Translations under genes and position numbers: made by a program | Notes under the pieces: generated by a model | The model's database searches: none | The model's input: the letters and a program-made list of their open reading frames with translations, nothing else | Told to the model about the DNA's origin: nothing | In this document: positions 14,489 to 21,124 of the stretch, in pieces | Position numbering within the stretch: position 1 is the first letter of the stretch | Layout: every line of letters starts with the position of its first letter | NCBI GenBank assembly: GCA_045544955.1 | Contig: JAZPZY010000034.1 | Location: 1-21,124, forward strand | Direction: 5' to 3' | From: SIG701 sp045544955 | GTDB taxonomy: Bacteria > Bacillota > Clostridia > Oscillospirales > CAG-272 | DNA: 21,124 nucleotides

Positions 14489-16822
14489 ATGAAAAAAACA
14501 ATTCCGGCAAGATGGTATTTTGATCCGGCCGCGCCCCATCTTCTGCCGCCCACACTGAAAGCCCATCTCGAAACGAAAGGCATTGCCGACACGGACATCC
14601 GTCTTGCGTTTCTCACCGATCTGAACCGGGATTTTGTCCGCTGTGACAACTATATCCTCGCCACCGACAGCGAAATTCTGCTTATCAGCGGCTCGGACGG
14701 ACGGAAAGAAACGAAAGGACGTGCGGCCGCCCCCGGCAGCCGCACCGAGGCCGTATTTGAGGAGATGACCTACGACGTGATTCCTCTTGATACGGTGGAA
14801 TCCGCCAAGGTGGAGGAACTGCTTTCCACCGCCCGGATCACCCTCAAAAAGACGGACGGCACGTACGAGCTTCTGGCCAATCTCACGAACTCCGCAAAAA
14901 ACGACGCCTTCACCGGCGTGCAGTACCTGAACGATCTGAAAAAGAAGGGCGAAATCACCCCATCAGAGAACTCCCGCAAAAAGGGACGTGCAGAGATCTA
15001 CTGTCCCAAATGCGGCAACCGGTACATTGATCCGGCACGGAAGCTGTGTGCCAAGTGCATGGACCGCACCAAAATCCTCGCCCGCACGGGTACCTTCCTT
15101 ATAAAATACAAAATGCAGATCGCCGCCGTATGTGCGGTGCTGGTTCTCAACAGTCTGCTGGGTATCCTTGCCCCCTATGTCAGTTCCGGCTTTTACTACG
15201 ATCAGGTGCTGGACAAGGCCGGCAAATTTTACGGACAGATCTTTTTGGTGCTGGGCATCATTCTGGGCACGAAAATCCTGTCCATTGTTTTCAGCATCAT
15301 AAACAGCATCGTCACCTCCACCGTAGCGGCAAAGCTTACCTACGATCTGAAATTCACCATATTCTCCTCCATCGAATGGCTGTCTCTCCGCTTTTTCACC
15401 AGCCGGCAAACGGGCGGTCTTATGAATCAGGTGAGCCGTGATGCCAACACCATCTACTGGTTTTTCTGCGACGGACTTCCCTATTTCCTCGTGAACATCG
15501 TGCAGGTGCTGGTGCTGATCGTTATCATGCTCAAAATGAACGCGATGCTCACCCTGCTCTCACTTCTGCCCTTCCCCATCGTTTTCTTCCTCATCAAAAA
15601 GCTGTTTGGAAAAATGGACGTGCTGCACTCCAAGCGGTACAACCGCTCCCGCCGCATGAGCGCCATCCTCAGCGACGTGCTCACCGGCGTCCGGGTGGTA
15701 AAGGCGTTTTCCAAGGAGGAAGAGGAAACCGCCCGTTTCGGCAAAGCCAGCCGGGCGTCGGCGGACGCGGAGCGTGCCTCCCGCCGATTCTCCTCCGTCT
15801 CCTTCACCGGCATCAACTTCCTTTTCTACCTCAGCAATATCATCATGCTGGCGGCCGGCGGCTGGATGGTCATTGAAAACAAAATGACCTACGGCACGCT
15901 GCTTACGTTTATTGCATATATGAACATGGTATACAGTCCCATGTACATGTTCGTGGATATGACCTACATGGCGGCGGACAGTATGAACGCCATGAGCCGT
16001 CTCATCGAAGTGATGGACGCCACGCCGGACGTTGTGGAAAAGGAAGAGCCCGTCCGGATGGAGAATCCCGAGGGACGGGTGGAATTCCGTGACGTACAGT
16101 TCTCCTACGAAAAGAACCGCAAGGTCATCGACGGCATCTCCTTTGAAATTGAGCCGGGGCGTGTCATCGGCATCGTGGGGCACACCGGTGCGGGCAAATC
16201 CACCCTTGCCAATCTTCTGATCCGCCTGTACGACGTATCGGACGGCGGCATTTACATCGACGGCGTAAACGTAAAGGATATTGCCTTTGACGATCTCAGA
16301 AAAAACATCGCCATCGTATCCCAGGAAACTTATCTTTTCATGGGCACGATTCTGGAAAACATCAAGTACGCCAATCCCGACGCCACGGATGAAGAAGTGA
16401 TCGAAGCGGCAAAGATCGCCGGTGCCCACGACTTTATCGTAAAACTGCCGGATGCGTACGCCACCCGGATCGGCTTTGGCTACAAGGATCTATCCGGCGG
16501 CGAAAGGCAGCGTATCTCCATCGCCCGTGCCATCCTCCGCAATCCGAAGATTCTGATTCTGGACGAAGCCACCGCTGCCATGGATACGGAAACGGAGCGG
16601 AAGATCCAGACGGCACTGGAAAAGCTGGTGGTGGGACGCACTACCATCATGATTGCCCACCGTCTTTCCACTCTTCGGGATGCGGACAAGCTGATCGTTG
16701 TGGAAAACGGGAAAATGCCGGAATTCGGCACCCATGCCGAGCTTCTGGCACAAAAAGGAATTTACTACAAGCTGTATAAGCTCCAGCTGGACGCCATGAA
16801 AAACATCGGCATCGAAGGCTGA
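14489..16822 (+). CDS. ABC exporter half-transporter with N-terminal PH-like region and zinc ribbon
   Basis: 777 residues, about 190 longer than an ordinary ABC exporter half. Residues 1-165 are soluble, mostly beta, with a pattern that resembles bacterial PH-like folds (inference). A zinc ribbon follows: C172, C175, C187, C190 (CPKC-x11-CAKC). The six-helix exporter domain spans about 205-500. The nucleotide-binding domain has Walker A GHTGAGKS (564-571), Q-loop SQETYLF, signature LSGGE (668-672), Walker B ILILDE ending at E693, and H724. All catalytic residues are present. It is followed by a DUF1854 gene and a second transporter with the same extra N-terminal parts, so it is probably one half of a heterodimer. 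The substrate is unknown. Confidence 0.92.
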   Translation: MKKTIPARWYFDPAAPHLLPPTLKAHLETKGIADTDIRLAFLTDLNRDFVRCDNYILATDSEILLISGSDGRKETKGRAAAPGSRTEAVFEEMTYDVIPLDTVESAKVEELLSTARITLKKTDGTYELLANLTNSAKNDAFTGVQYLNDLKKKGEITPSENSRKKGRAEIYCPKCGNRYIDPARKLCAKCMDRTKILARTGTFLIKYKMQIAAVCAVLVLNSLLGILAPYVSSGFYYDQVLDKAGKFYGQIFLVLGIILGTKILSIVFSIINSIVTSTVAAKLTYDLKFTIFSSIEWLSLRFFTSRQTGGLMNQVSRDANTIYWFFCDGLPYFLVNIVQVLVLIVIMLKMNAMLTLLSLLPFPIVFFLIKKLFGKMDVLHSKRYNRSRRMSAILSDVLTGVRVVKAFSKEEEETARFGKASRASADAERASRRFSSVSFTGINFLFYLSNIIMLAAGGWMVIENKMTYGTLLTFIAYMNMVYSPMYMFVDMTYMAADSMNAMSRLIEVMDATPDVVEKEEPVRMENPEGRVEFRDVQFSYEKNRKVIDGISFEIEPGRVIGIVGHTGAGKSTLANLLIRLYDVSDGGIYIDGVNVKDIAFDDLRKNIAIVSQETYLFMGTILENIKYANPDATDEEVIEAAKIAGAHDFIVKLPDAYATRIGFGYKDLSGGERQRISIARAILRNPKILILDEATAAMDTETERKIQTALEKLVVGRTTIMIAHRLSTLRDADKLIVVENGKMPEFGTHAELLAQKGIYYKLYKLQLDAMKNIGIEG

Positions 16823-16844
16823 CCGCACACGAAAGGACAAAACC

Positions 16845-17387
16845 ATGGCTGAAAAGAAAACCTCTCTCGGCGACGTTGTTTCCATACTGTATCTTACGCC
16901 GGCAAACGCCGCCGTGAGCACGAAAAATGAATTTCTCACCCTGTCCCTCACCGCACCCGATGAAAACGGAGAGGCTAAAACCACGCAGTACGACCGCATT
17001 TTCCTTCACCGGGCGTTTCCCTTCGACCACCCGGAATCCTACATATCCGTGCAGGATACGGACAAGAACGAAATCGGCATGATCGCTGATCTGTCCGTGT
17101 TTCCGGAAGAGACGGCAGAGCTTATGCGCCGGGAGCTGGACCGGAAGTACTACTCCCCTACGCTGACGGCTATCCGTTCCATCAAGGATAAATACGGCTA
17201 TGCCTACTGCACGGCGGAAACCGCCGAAGGAGAGATCACCTTCACTCTGAAGGATGCGGCACGAAGCATTCTCAAGGTGGATGAAAAGCGGGTGATCATT
17301 ACGGACGTGGACGGCAACCGGTACAACATCCCCGATCTGGCCGCGTTGGACAGACGAAGCTACAAAAAGATCGAGCTGTATCTCTGA
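16845..17387 (+). CDS. DUF1854 family protein
   Basis: 180 residues, soluble, no signal peptide or membrane helix. The body matches DUF1854 as I know it: an N-terminal half with YDRIFLHRAFPFDHPESYISV and DKNEIGMIADLSVFPE, then ELDRKYYSPTLTAIRSIKD, and an ending with ITDVDGNRYNIPDL. The domain is of unknown function and is known to travel with, or be fused to, ABC transporters; in Burkholderiales it is annotated beside cyanophycin genes. No cyanophycin synthetase is present here. AAAGGA (16832-16837) precedes the ATG, 22 bases after the first transporter. Its place between two half-transporters suggests a regulatory or substrate-handling subunit (inference). Confidence 0.85.
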   Translation: MAEKKTSLGDVVSILYLTPANAAVSTKNEFLTLSLTAPDENGEAKTTQYDRIFLHRAFPFDHPESYISVQDTDKNEIGMIADLSVFPEETAELMRRELDRKYYSPTLTAIRSIKDKYGYAYCTAETAEGEITFTLKDAARSILKVDEKRVIITDVDGNRYNIPDLAALDRRSYKKIELYL

Positions 17388-17414
17388 TACGAACGACACG
17401 TGGAGTTACTTTTT

Positions 17415-19628
17415 ATGGAAAACAGAAAATCCCTCGCCGCACGTCTCTGTGCGTGGGAGCCGGAGATCCGTCCGGAGGACGTCCGGCTGGCACTTCCCTT
17501 CCGTCTTTCCCGGAATCTCACAGAGAACGCGGGAAAGAAAACAAACGGTATTCTGGCCCTGCTTTCGGACCGGATCGTTCTTTATGAAAAAGGAACCCTT
17601 ATAGAATCCATTCCCCTTTCCGAGATACAGGAGTGTGCGTTCCGAGCCGGCGTTGGCTGCGTCTTTGCAGAATGTACTTTAAAAAACGGAGACTGCCGCA
17701 TCCTTTGCCGCACGGATATGCGTGCGAAGGACAGGTACGCCGCCGCCGTAAAGCAGATCAATTACGTACTGGAAAAGGGCTGTCTCCGCGACGATAAGGG
17801 AGAAGATCACGCAAGCACCTGCCCGAAATGCGGCAGACCCTATCCGCCCGGCTCCTCCGTATGCCCGCGATGTGCCGGCAAGCGCCGCTATCTCGTACGG
17901 CTATGGGAGATTGCCCGTCCGTACCGGCTTCAGATTTTTGCCTCTATCCTGCTCTACTTCGTGATCGCCGCACTCAATCTTCTGCCCCCGTATCTGAACC
18001 GGGTTCTGGTGGACGATTACATCAAAGCCGCCGAAAAACCGATTCTGTGGCAGTTCCTTACGGTGATCCTTTCTCTGGTGCTGGTGAATCTGATCGTGAA
18101 AGCGATATCCGTTCTCCGGGCCCTGGTACAGGTGGAAGCAAGCACCCACATCACCGTACGACTGAGAGAGTTGGTGTTCGGCCGGATCCAGCAGTTGTCC
18201 ATTTCCCGGATCTCCAAACGGACGGCTGGCGAACTGATCAACCGTGTCTCCCAGGATACGGCGACGGTGCAGAATTTCCTTGCCTCGGAGATCGGCTCCA
18301 TCATTGAGCAGGTGGTGACTCTTCTTGCGGTCAGCACCATCCTGTTCGCTTACGACTGGCGGCTGGCACTGATGATCCTTCTGCCCATGCCCGTGGTCAT
18401 GTACGTGAACCGGCTGTTCTGGGGCACCATCCACCGCCGCTATCACCGGCAGTGGTCACTGAACGCACGCTCCAACACGATCCTGCACGATATTTTCTCC
18501 GGCATCCGTGTGGTAAAGGCGTTCGGTATGGAAAAGCGGGAGGAGGAACGGTACAACACGGCCATCGCCGCCGAACGGGATACGTCTATCTCCAACGAAC
18601 GGTTCTGGGGCATGTTGTTTCCCTGGCTCGGCTTTCTTATGGGAATCGGTGAGTTTTTCCTGCTCTATTACGTAGGCACGAAAATCTTAAGCGGCGAGAT
18701 GACGCTGGGTGAAATGTCCCAGTTCTCCGCCTACGTGAGCATTATCTACGGCCCGCTGCGCATGCTTTCCAACATCCCCCGCATGCTGGCCCGTGTGATG
18801 ACGTCCATCGTAAAAATTTTTGACGTTCTGGACGAGCAGGTGGACGTGGCAGACAAGGAAAACGCCCGTGAAATAGATATACGGGGACATATCGTCCTTG
18901 ACAACGTATCCTTCGGCTACGATAATACCACGAACGTTTTGAAAAACGTTTCTGCCGAGATCCATCCCGGCGAGATGATCGGTATCGTGGGCAAATCCGG
19001 TGTGGGCAAATCCACGCTGATCAATCTGGTCATGCGTCTGTACGACGTAGACGAGGGTGCCATCCGCATTGACGGCGTGGACATCCGGGATATTTCCCAG
19101 AATTCGCTCCGATCTCAGATCGGCGTGGTGCTGCAGGAGACGTTCCTCTTCGCCGGAACCGTCTACGACAACATTGCCTACGCAAAGCCCAACGCCACCC
19201 GGGACGAGGTGATCCGGGCAGCAAAGATCGCCGGTGCCCATCCCTTTATCATGAAACTGCCCGACGCATATAATACGAAGGTAGGCGAAAACGGCCATAC
19301 GCTCTCCGGCGGCGAGAGACAGCGGGTTGCTATCGCCCGCGCCCTTCTGCATAATCCCCGGATCTTGATTCTGGACGAGGCCACCGCTTCTCTGGATACG
19401 GAAACGGAAAAACAGATCCAGGATTCCCTCCAGCGGCTCACCGCCGACCGCACTACTCTGGCCATCGCCCACCGGCTCTCCACCCTCCGGAATGCCACGC
19501 GTATTCTCGTCCTCGATAAGGGCGGCGTGGCCGAAGTCGGCTCCCACGAGGAGCTGATGCGTCAAAAAGGGATCTATTACGGTCTGGTCATGGCACAGCG
19601 GCAGATGTCCCGTATGGCAAAAGAATAA
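17415..19628 (+). CDS. ABC exporter half-transporter with N-terminal PH-like region and zinc ribbon (second half)
   Basis: 737 residues from the ATG at 17415. A GTG at 17400 is in frame, but it overlaps the GGAG (17402-17405) that best serves the ATG 9 bases on, so the ATG is preferred. Residues 1-125 form a soluble, mostly beta N-terminal region; a zinc ribbon follows: C136, C139, C150, C153 (CPKC-x10-CPRC). The exporter membrane domain spans about 165-460. Walker A is GKSGVGKS (526-533), signature LSGGERQR starts at 630, Walker B is LILDE with E655, and AHRLS is the H-loop. Both ATP sites of the presumed heterodimer therefore look catalytic, unlike heterodimeric exporters of the BmrCD type with one degenerate site. 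It is the last gene of the operon, with a strong terminator after it. Confidence 0.92.
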   Translation: MENRKSLAARLCAWEPEIRPEDVRLALPFRLSRNLTENAGKKTNGILALLSDRIVLYEKGTLIESIPLSEIQECAFRAGVGCVFAECTLKNGDCRILCRTDMRAKDRYAAAVKQINYVLEKGCLRDDKGEDHASTCPKCGRPYPPGSSVCPRCAGKRRYLVRLWEIARPYRLQIFASILLYFVIAALNLLPPYLNRVLVDDYIKAAEKPILWQFLTVILSLVLVNLIVKAISVLRALVQVEASTHITVRLRELVFGRIQQLSISRISKRTAGELINRVSQDTATVQNFLASEIGSIIEQVVTLLAVSTILFAYDWRLALMILLPMPVVMYVNRLFWGTIHRRYHRQWSLNARSNTILHDIFSGIRVVKAFGMEKREEERYNTAIAAERDTSISNERFWGMLFPWLGFLMGIGEFFLLYYVGTKILSGEMTLGEMSQFSAYVSIIYGPLRMLSNIPRMLARVMTSIVKIFDVLDEQVDVADKENAREIDIRGHIVLDNVSFGYDNTTNVLKNVSAEIHPGEMIGIVGKSGVGKSTLINLVMRLYDVDEGAIRIDGVDIRDISQNSLRSQIGVVLQETFLFAGTVYDNIAYAKPNATRDEVIRAAKIAGAHPFIMKLPDAYNTKVGENGHTLSGGERQRVAIARALLHNPRILILDEATASLDTETEKQIQDSLQRLTADRTTLAIAHRLSTLRNATRILVLDKGGVAEVGSHEELMRQKGIYYGLVMAQRQMSRMAKE

Positions 19629-19637
19629 CTGAAACGG

Positions 19638-19665
19638 AAAAGATCGCCCCGGGCGATCTTTTCTT
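19638..19665 (+). terminator. Terminator of the ABC-DUF1854-ABC operon
   Basis: AAAAGATCGC (19638-19647) pairs with GCGATCTTTT (19653-19662) around a CCCGG loop, followed by CTTT. It lies about 10 bases after the stop codon. Confidence 0.85.
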
Positions 19666-19704
19666 TCCCTCCCCGGCGGCTTTTCGAAATCTTTTCGCCT
19701 CCTC

Positions 19705-19733
19705 TTGCATTTCCGCCGCCGCTGTGCTATAAT
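19705..19733 (+). promoter_or_regulatory. Promoter of the MgtC-family gene
   Basis: TTGCAT (19705-19710), 17 bases, then TATAAT (19728-19733). The leader is only about 20 bases, leaving no room for a magnesium riboswitch. Confidence 0.8.
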
Positions 19734-19760
19734 AATCATTATTTCAAAGGAGATCCTATC

Positions 19761-20462
19761 ATGGATTTTTTCAAAACGATTCTGTACTCCTCACCGCTTT
19801 CGTTTGAAACGGTGGCATTCCGGCTTCTGCTGGCCACGCTTCTCAGCGGCGCAATCGGGTTTGAGCGGGGATTCCGTGGCCGTGCCGCCGGTCTGCGTAC
19901 CCATATTCTTGTCTGCATCGGCTCCGCCGTTACCGTTATGACCGGTATTTACGCTATGGAAACGCTGGGCTACGGCAGTGCCGATCCTCTGCGTATTGCG
20001 GCACAGGTGATCTCCGGCATCGGTTTTCTGGGTGCCGGCACCATCCTCGTTCGCGGCAAAACCATGGTTACCGGCCTTACCACCGCCGCCGGTCTGTGGG
20101 CCACCGCCGCTATCGGCATCGCCTGCGGTATCGGTTTTTACGCCGGTGCACTGATCTGCTCCGCCATTGCCCTGTTTTCCTTTGCCCTGCTTACCACCTT
20201 CGAACGCTCCGGTAAGCACGGAAAATACAACGCCAAGATCTACGTGGAATGTACGGACGCTGCCAAACTGAACGAACTGATGAGAACGCTTACCGCAGAG
20301 CACAAGCTGTGCGAGATCGAAATCACACCGCCCCGCACCGGCATCGTAAACCATATCGGCATTGAAGCCACTATGATCCTCCGAAAAAAATCCAACAAGG
20401 CCAACCGTATCGAAAGCATTGCCGCTCTTGACACGGTACTCTGTGCCATTGAATCGGTATAA
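19761..20462 (+). CDS. MgtC/SapB family membrane protein
   Basis: 233 residues. The N-terminal MgtC domain (about 15-150) has five hydrophobic segments and the signature stretches GFERGFRGRAAGLRTHIL, ISGIGFLGAGTIL and VTGLTTAAGLWATAAIGIA. The C-terminal 80 residues form a soluble domain like the ACT-type tail of longer MgtC proteins. MgtC proteins are tied to growth at low magnesium and, in pathogens, to inhibition of the F1F0 ATP synthase; in free-living Firmicutes the role is less clear. AAAGGAG lies 8 bases before the ATG. It is a single-gene unit with its own promoter and terminator. Confidence 0.94.
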   Translation: MDFFKTILYSSPLSFETVAFRLLLATLLSGAIGFERGFRGRAAGLRTHILVCIGSAVTVMTGIYAMETLGYGSADPLRIAAQVISGIGFLGAGTILVRGKTMVTGLTTAAGLWATAAIGIACGIGFYAGALICSAIALFSFALLTTFERSGKHGKYNAKIYVECTDAAKLNELMRTLTAEHKLCEIEITPPRTGIVNHIGIEATMILRKKSNKANRIESIAALDTVLCAIESV

Positions 20463-20468
20463 ATCCGC

Positions 20469-20514
20469 CTCTGCAAATCCGCCCAATCTTTTTTGCGGAT
20501 TTGCAGAGTTTTTT
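20469..20514 (+). terminator. Terminator of the MgtC-family gene
   Basis: A 14-bp perfect stem, CTCTGCAAATCCGC (20469-20482) with GCGGATTTGCAGAG (20495-20508), is followed by T6. Confidence 0.9.
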
Positions 20515-20525
20515 GAAATTAACTC

Positions 20526-20554
20526 TTGACAAACGGTGAGAAGTGTAGTATACT
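20526..20554 (+). promoter_or_regulatory. Promoter of tRNA-Leu
   Basis: A perfect TTGACA (20526-20531), 17 bases, then TATACT (20549-20554), placing the transcript start near 20561, about 13 bases before the tRNA. Confidence 0.85.
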
Positions 20555-20573
20555 ATATACCGTTCCAAGGAAT

Positions 20574-20658
20574 GCGGAAGTGGCGGAACAGGCAGACGCG
20601 CACGTTTGAGGGGCGTGTGGTTAACACCGTACGGGTTCAAGTCCCGTTTTCCGCACCA
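20574..20658 (+). tRNA. tRNA-Leu, anticodon GAG
   Basis: 85 bases with the class II long variable arm. The acceptor GCGGAAG pairs with TTTCCGC (one G-T), the anticodon stem CACGT pairs with GCGTG, and the anticodon loop is TTGAGGG, giving GAG for CUC/CUU leucine codons. The T-arm is CGGGTTCAAGTCCCG. The CCA end is encoded (20656-20658). Its last 21 bases recur downstream at 20777-20797. Confidence 0.96.
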
Positions 20659-20776
20659 TAAAGAGAGAGTATGCATCGCATACTCTCTCTTTATATTTGA
20701 GACGGGACTTGAAGGGTCGGAAGTGAATGACTGCCGGTGGCAGTCAGAGCCGACCCGCGCTCCCACCGCAGTGGGG
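20638..20776 (+). repeat. tRNA-tail structured repeat, unit 1
   Basis: A 139-base unit. It starts in the T-arm of tRNA-Leu and contains the perfect 15-bp terminator-like hairpin at 20660-20692 (loop ATC). Next is ACGGGACTTGAA (20702-20713), the exact complement of the tRNA T-arm (20636-20647). Then comes a two-tier hairpin: GGGTCGG/CCGACCC outside, GACTGCC-GGT-GGCAGTC inside (20714-20756). The last part is a small stem GCTCCCAC/GTGGGGC. Its first 64 bases match unit 2 except for three hairpin-loop bases. No gene is seen from 20659 to the window end. Confidence 0.75.
20660..20695 (+). terminator. Hairpin after tRNA-Leu (probable terminator, unit 1)
   Basis: AAAGAGAGAGTATGC (20660-20674), loop ATC, then GCATACTCTCTCTTT (20678-20692) and TATATTT. 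It begins two bases after the tRNA CCA end. Confidence 0.7.
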
Positions 20777-20942
20777 CAAGTCCCGTTTTCCGCACCATAA
20801 AGAGAGAGTATGCGGTGCATACTCTCTCTTTATATTTGAGCCAGGGACTTGAAGGGTGCGTGTTAGAAAACTGTCCGGTGGACAGTTTTCCCGCACCACC
20901 GCTCCCATCGAGTTGCGTACCGCAACTCGGGCAGGCTGGGGC
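20777..20942 (+). repeat. tRNA-tail structured repeat, unit 2
   Basis: This repeats the tRNA 3' end (20777-20797, CCA included) and the 15-bp hairpin at 20799-20831 with loop GGT. GGGACTTG (20844-20851), complementary to its own CAAGTCCC, follows. The two-tier hairpin is GGTGCG/CGCACC outside and GAAAACTGTCC-GGT-GGACAGTTTTC inside. The third stem GCTCCCA/TGGGGC carries an extra inner hairpin, CGAGTTGCG-TAC-CGCAACTCG. The stems differ in sequence from unit 1 but pair in the same way. Confidence 0.75.
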
Positions 20943-21011
20943 AAATCCTCTTGCCTGCACCAGCGGCAAGTTGCCGCCCCAAAAATAAAAATCCACCCGC
21001 ATAGCGGGTGG
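20943..21011. repeat. Third degenerate tRNA-tail copy and closing hairpins
   Basis: CAAATCCTCTTGCCTGCACCA (20943-20963, shown here only for recognition of its tRNA-like CCA end) is a diverged version of the tail that begins units 1 and 2. Two hairpins follow: GCGGCAA-G-TTGCCGC, and CCACCCGC-ATA-GCGGGTGG (20993-21011). The second is preceded by an A-rich tract, so it would work as a minus-strand terminator. Confidence 0.45.
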
Positions 21012-21048
21012 TATTTCAGTTTCGGGCATAGCCCTAATACTACAGGCT

Positions 21049-21114
21049 ACGCACAAGTGCGTCTTTTATTGGCCTGTCAGCCATGCATTTGTTACGAAAC
21101 CCCGCTCAAGCGGG
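21049..21114 (+). other. Hairpin-rich gene-free window end
   Basis: ACGCAC-AA-GTGCGT (21049-21062) runs into CTTTTATT, a plausible plus-strand terminator. CCCGC-TCAA-GCGGG (21101-21114) is a second small stem. No open frame with a ribosome binding site is seen between 20964 and 21124. Confidence 0.4.
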
Positions 21115-21124
21115 ACTAAAACCA

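Noticed and set aside
17400..17414. GTG start at 17400 for the second ABC transporter
   Set aside because: No ribosome binding site precedes it, whereas GGAG at 17402-17405 is well placed for the ATG at 17415.
19734..19760. Magnesium riboswitch before the MgtC-family gene
   Set aside because: The promoter leaves only about 20 bases of leader, too short for any known magnesium-sensing RNA.
20371..20820. 149-codon minus-strand frame over the tRNA and repeats
   Set aside because: Antisense to mgtC and tRNA-Leu; arises from the tRNA and repeat sequence, not from a protein gene.
20638..20963. CRISPR array or classic attL/attR pair at the tRNA
   Set aside because: There are only two good copies with structured, non-unique spacers and no cas gene; an att pair would enclose an integrase or island, but only 139 bases separate the copies. 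An old excision scar cannot be fully excluded.

Overview
The window looks like a chromosomal segment from a gut-type Clostridia bacterium, most likely Oscillospirales/Ruminococcaceae. The evidence is the strong AAGGAGG ribosome binding sites, TTGACA/TATAAT promoters with 17-base spacers, a GC-rich background (39 of 60 bases at 2641-2700), the gene content, and short hairpin repeats of a style I associate with that group. The taxonomic call is inference.

Layout. 1-240 holds a hairpin repeat and two terminators. 240-1556 (-) is a lipoprotein serpin. 1706-2950 (+) is rimM-trmD with its own promoter, abutting a convergent cell-wall amidase (2951-3514, -). 3620-4363 (+) is a TtcA-type tRNA thiolation enzyme. 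4370-6054 is an AT-rich cassette carrying an ECF sigma factor fused to an uncharacterised domain, bounded by about 41-base inverted repeats. 6070-8608 (-) is a CNNM/CBS-domain protein followed by an AI-2E-type permease, with a long leader that may encode a 47-residue peptide. 8937-10070 (-) is an iron-type alcohol dehydrogenase. 10146-10487 (-) is rplS. 10641-14268 (-) is a MoxR - DUF58 - DUF4129-like membrane protein operon. 14489-19628 (+) is an ABC transporter - DUF1854 - ABC transporter operon. 19761-20462 (+) is an MgtC-family protein. 20574-20658 (+) is tRNA-Leu(GAG), followed to the window end by a tandem array of structured repeats that begin with copies of the tRNA 3' end.

How the genes work together. 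rimM, trmD, rplS, the TtcA-like gene and the tRNA serve ribosome and tRNA maturation; the usual rimM-trmD-rplS cluster is split here. The MoxR operon follows the common chaperone/von Willebrand-like/membrane layout. The two half-transporters flanking DUF1854 share an unusual N-terminal domain plus zinc ribbon and probably form one heterodimeric exporter with DUF1854 as partner.

The most interesting items are (i) the zinc-ribbon ABC/DUF1854 system, (ii) the inverted-repeat-bounded sigma cassette with a possible self-recognised promoter and an internal translation start, and (iii) the tRNA-tail repeat array, in which two copies keep the same folds with different stem sequences.
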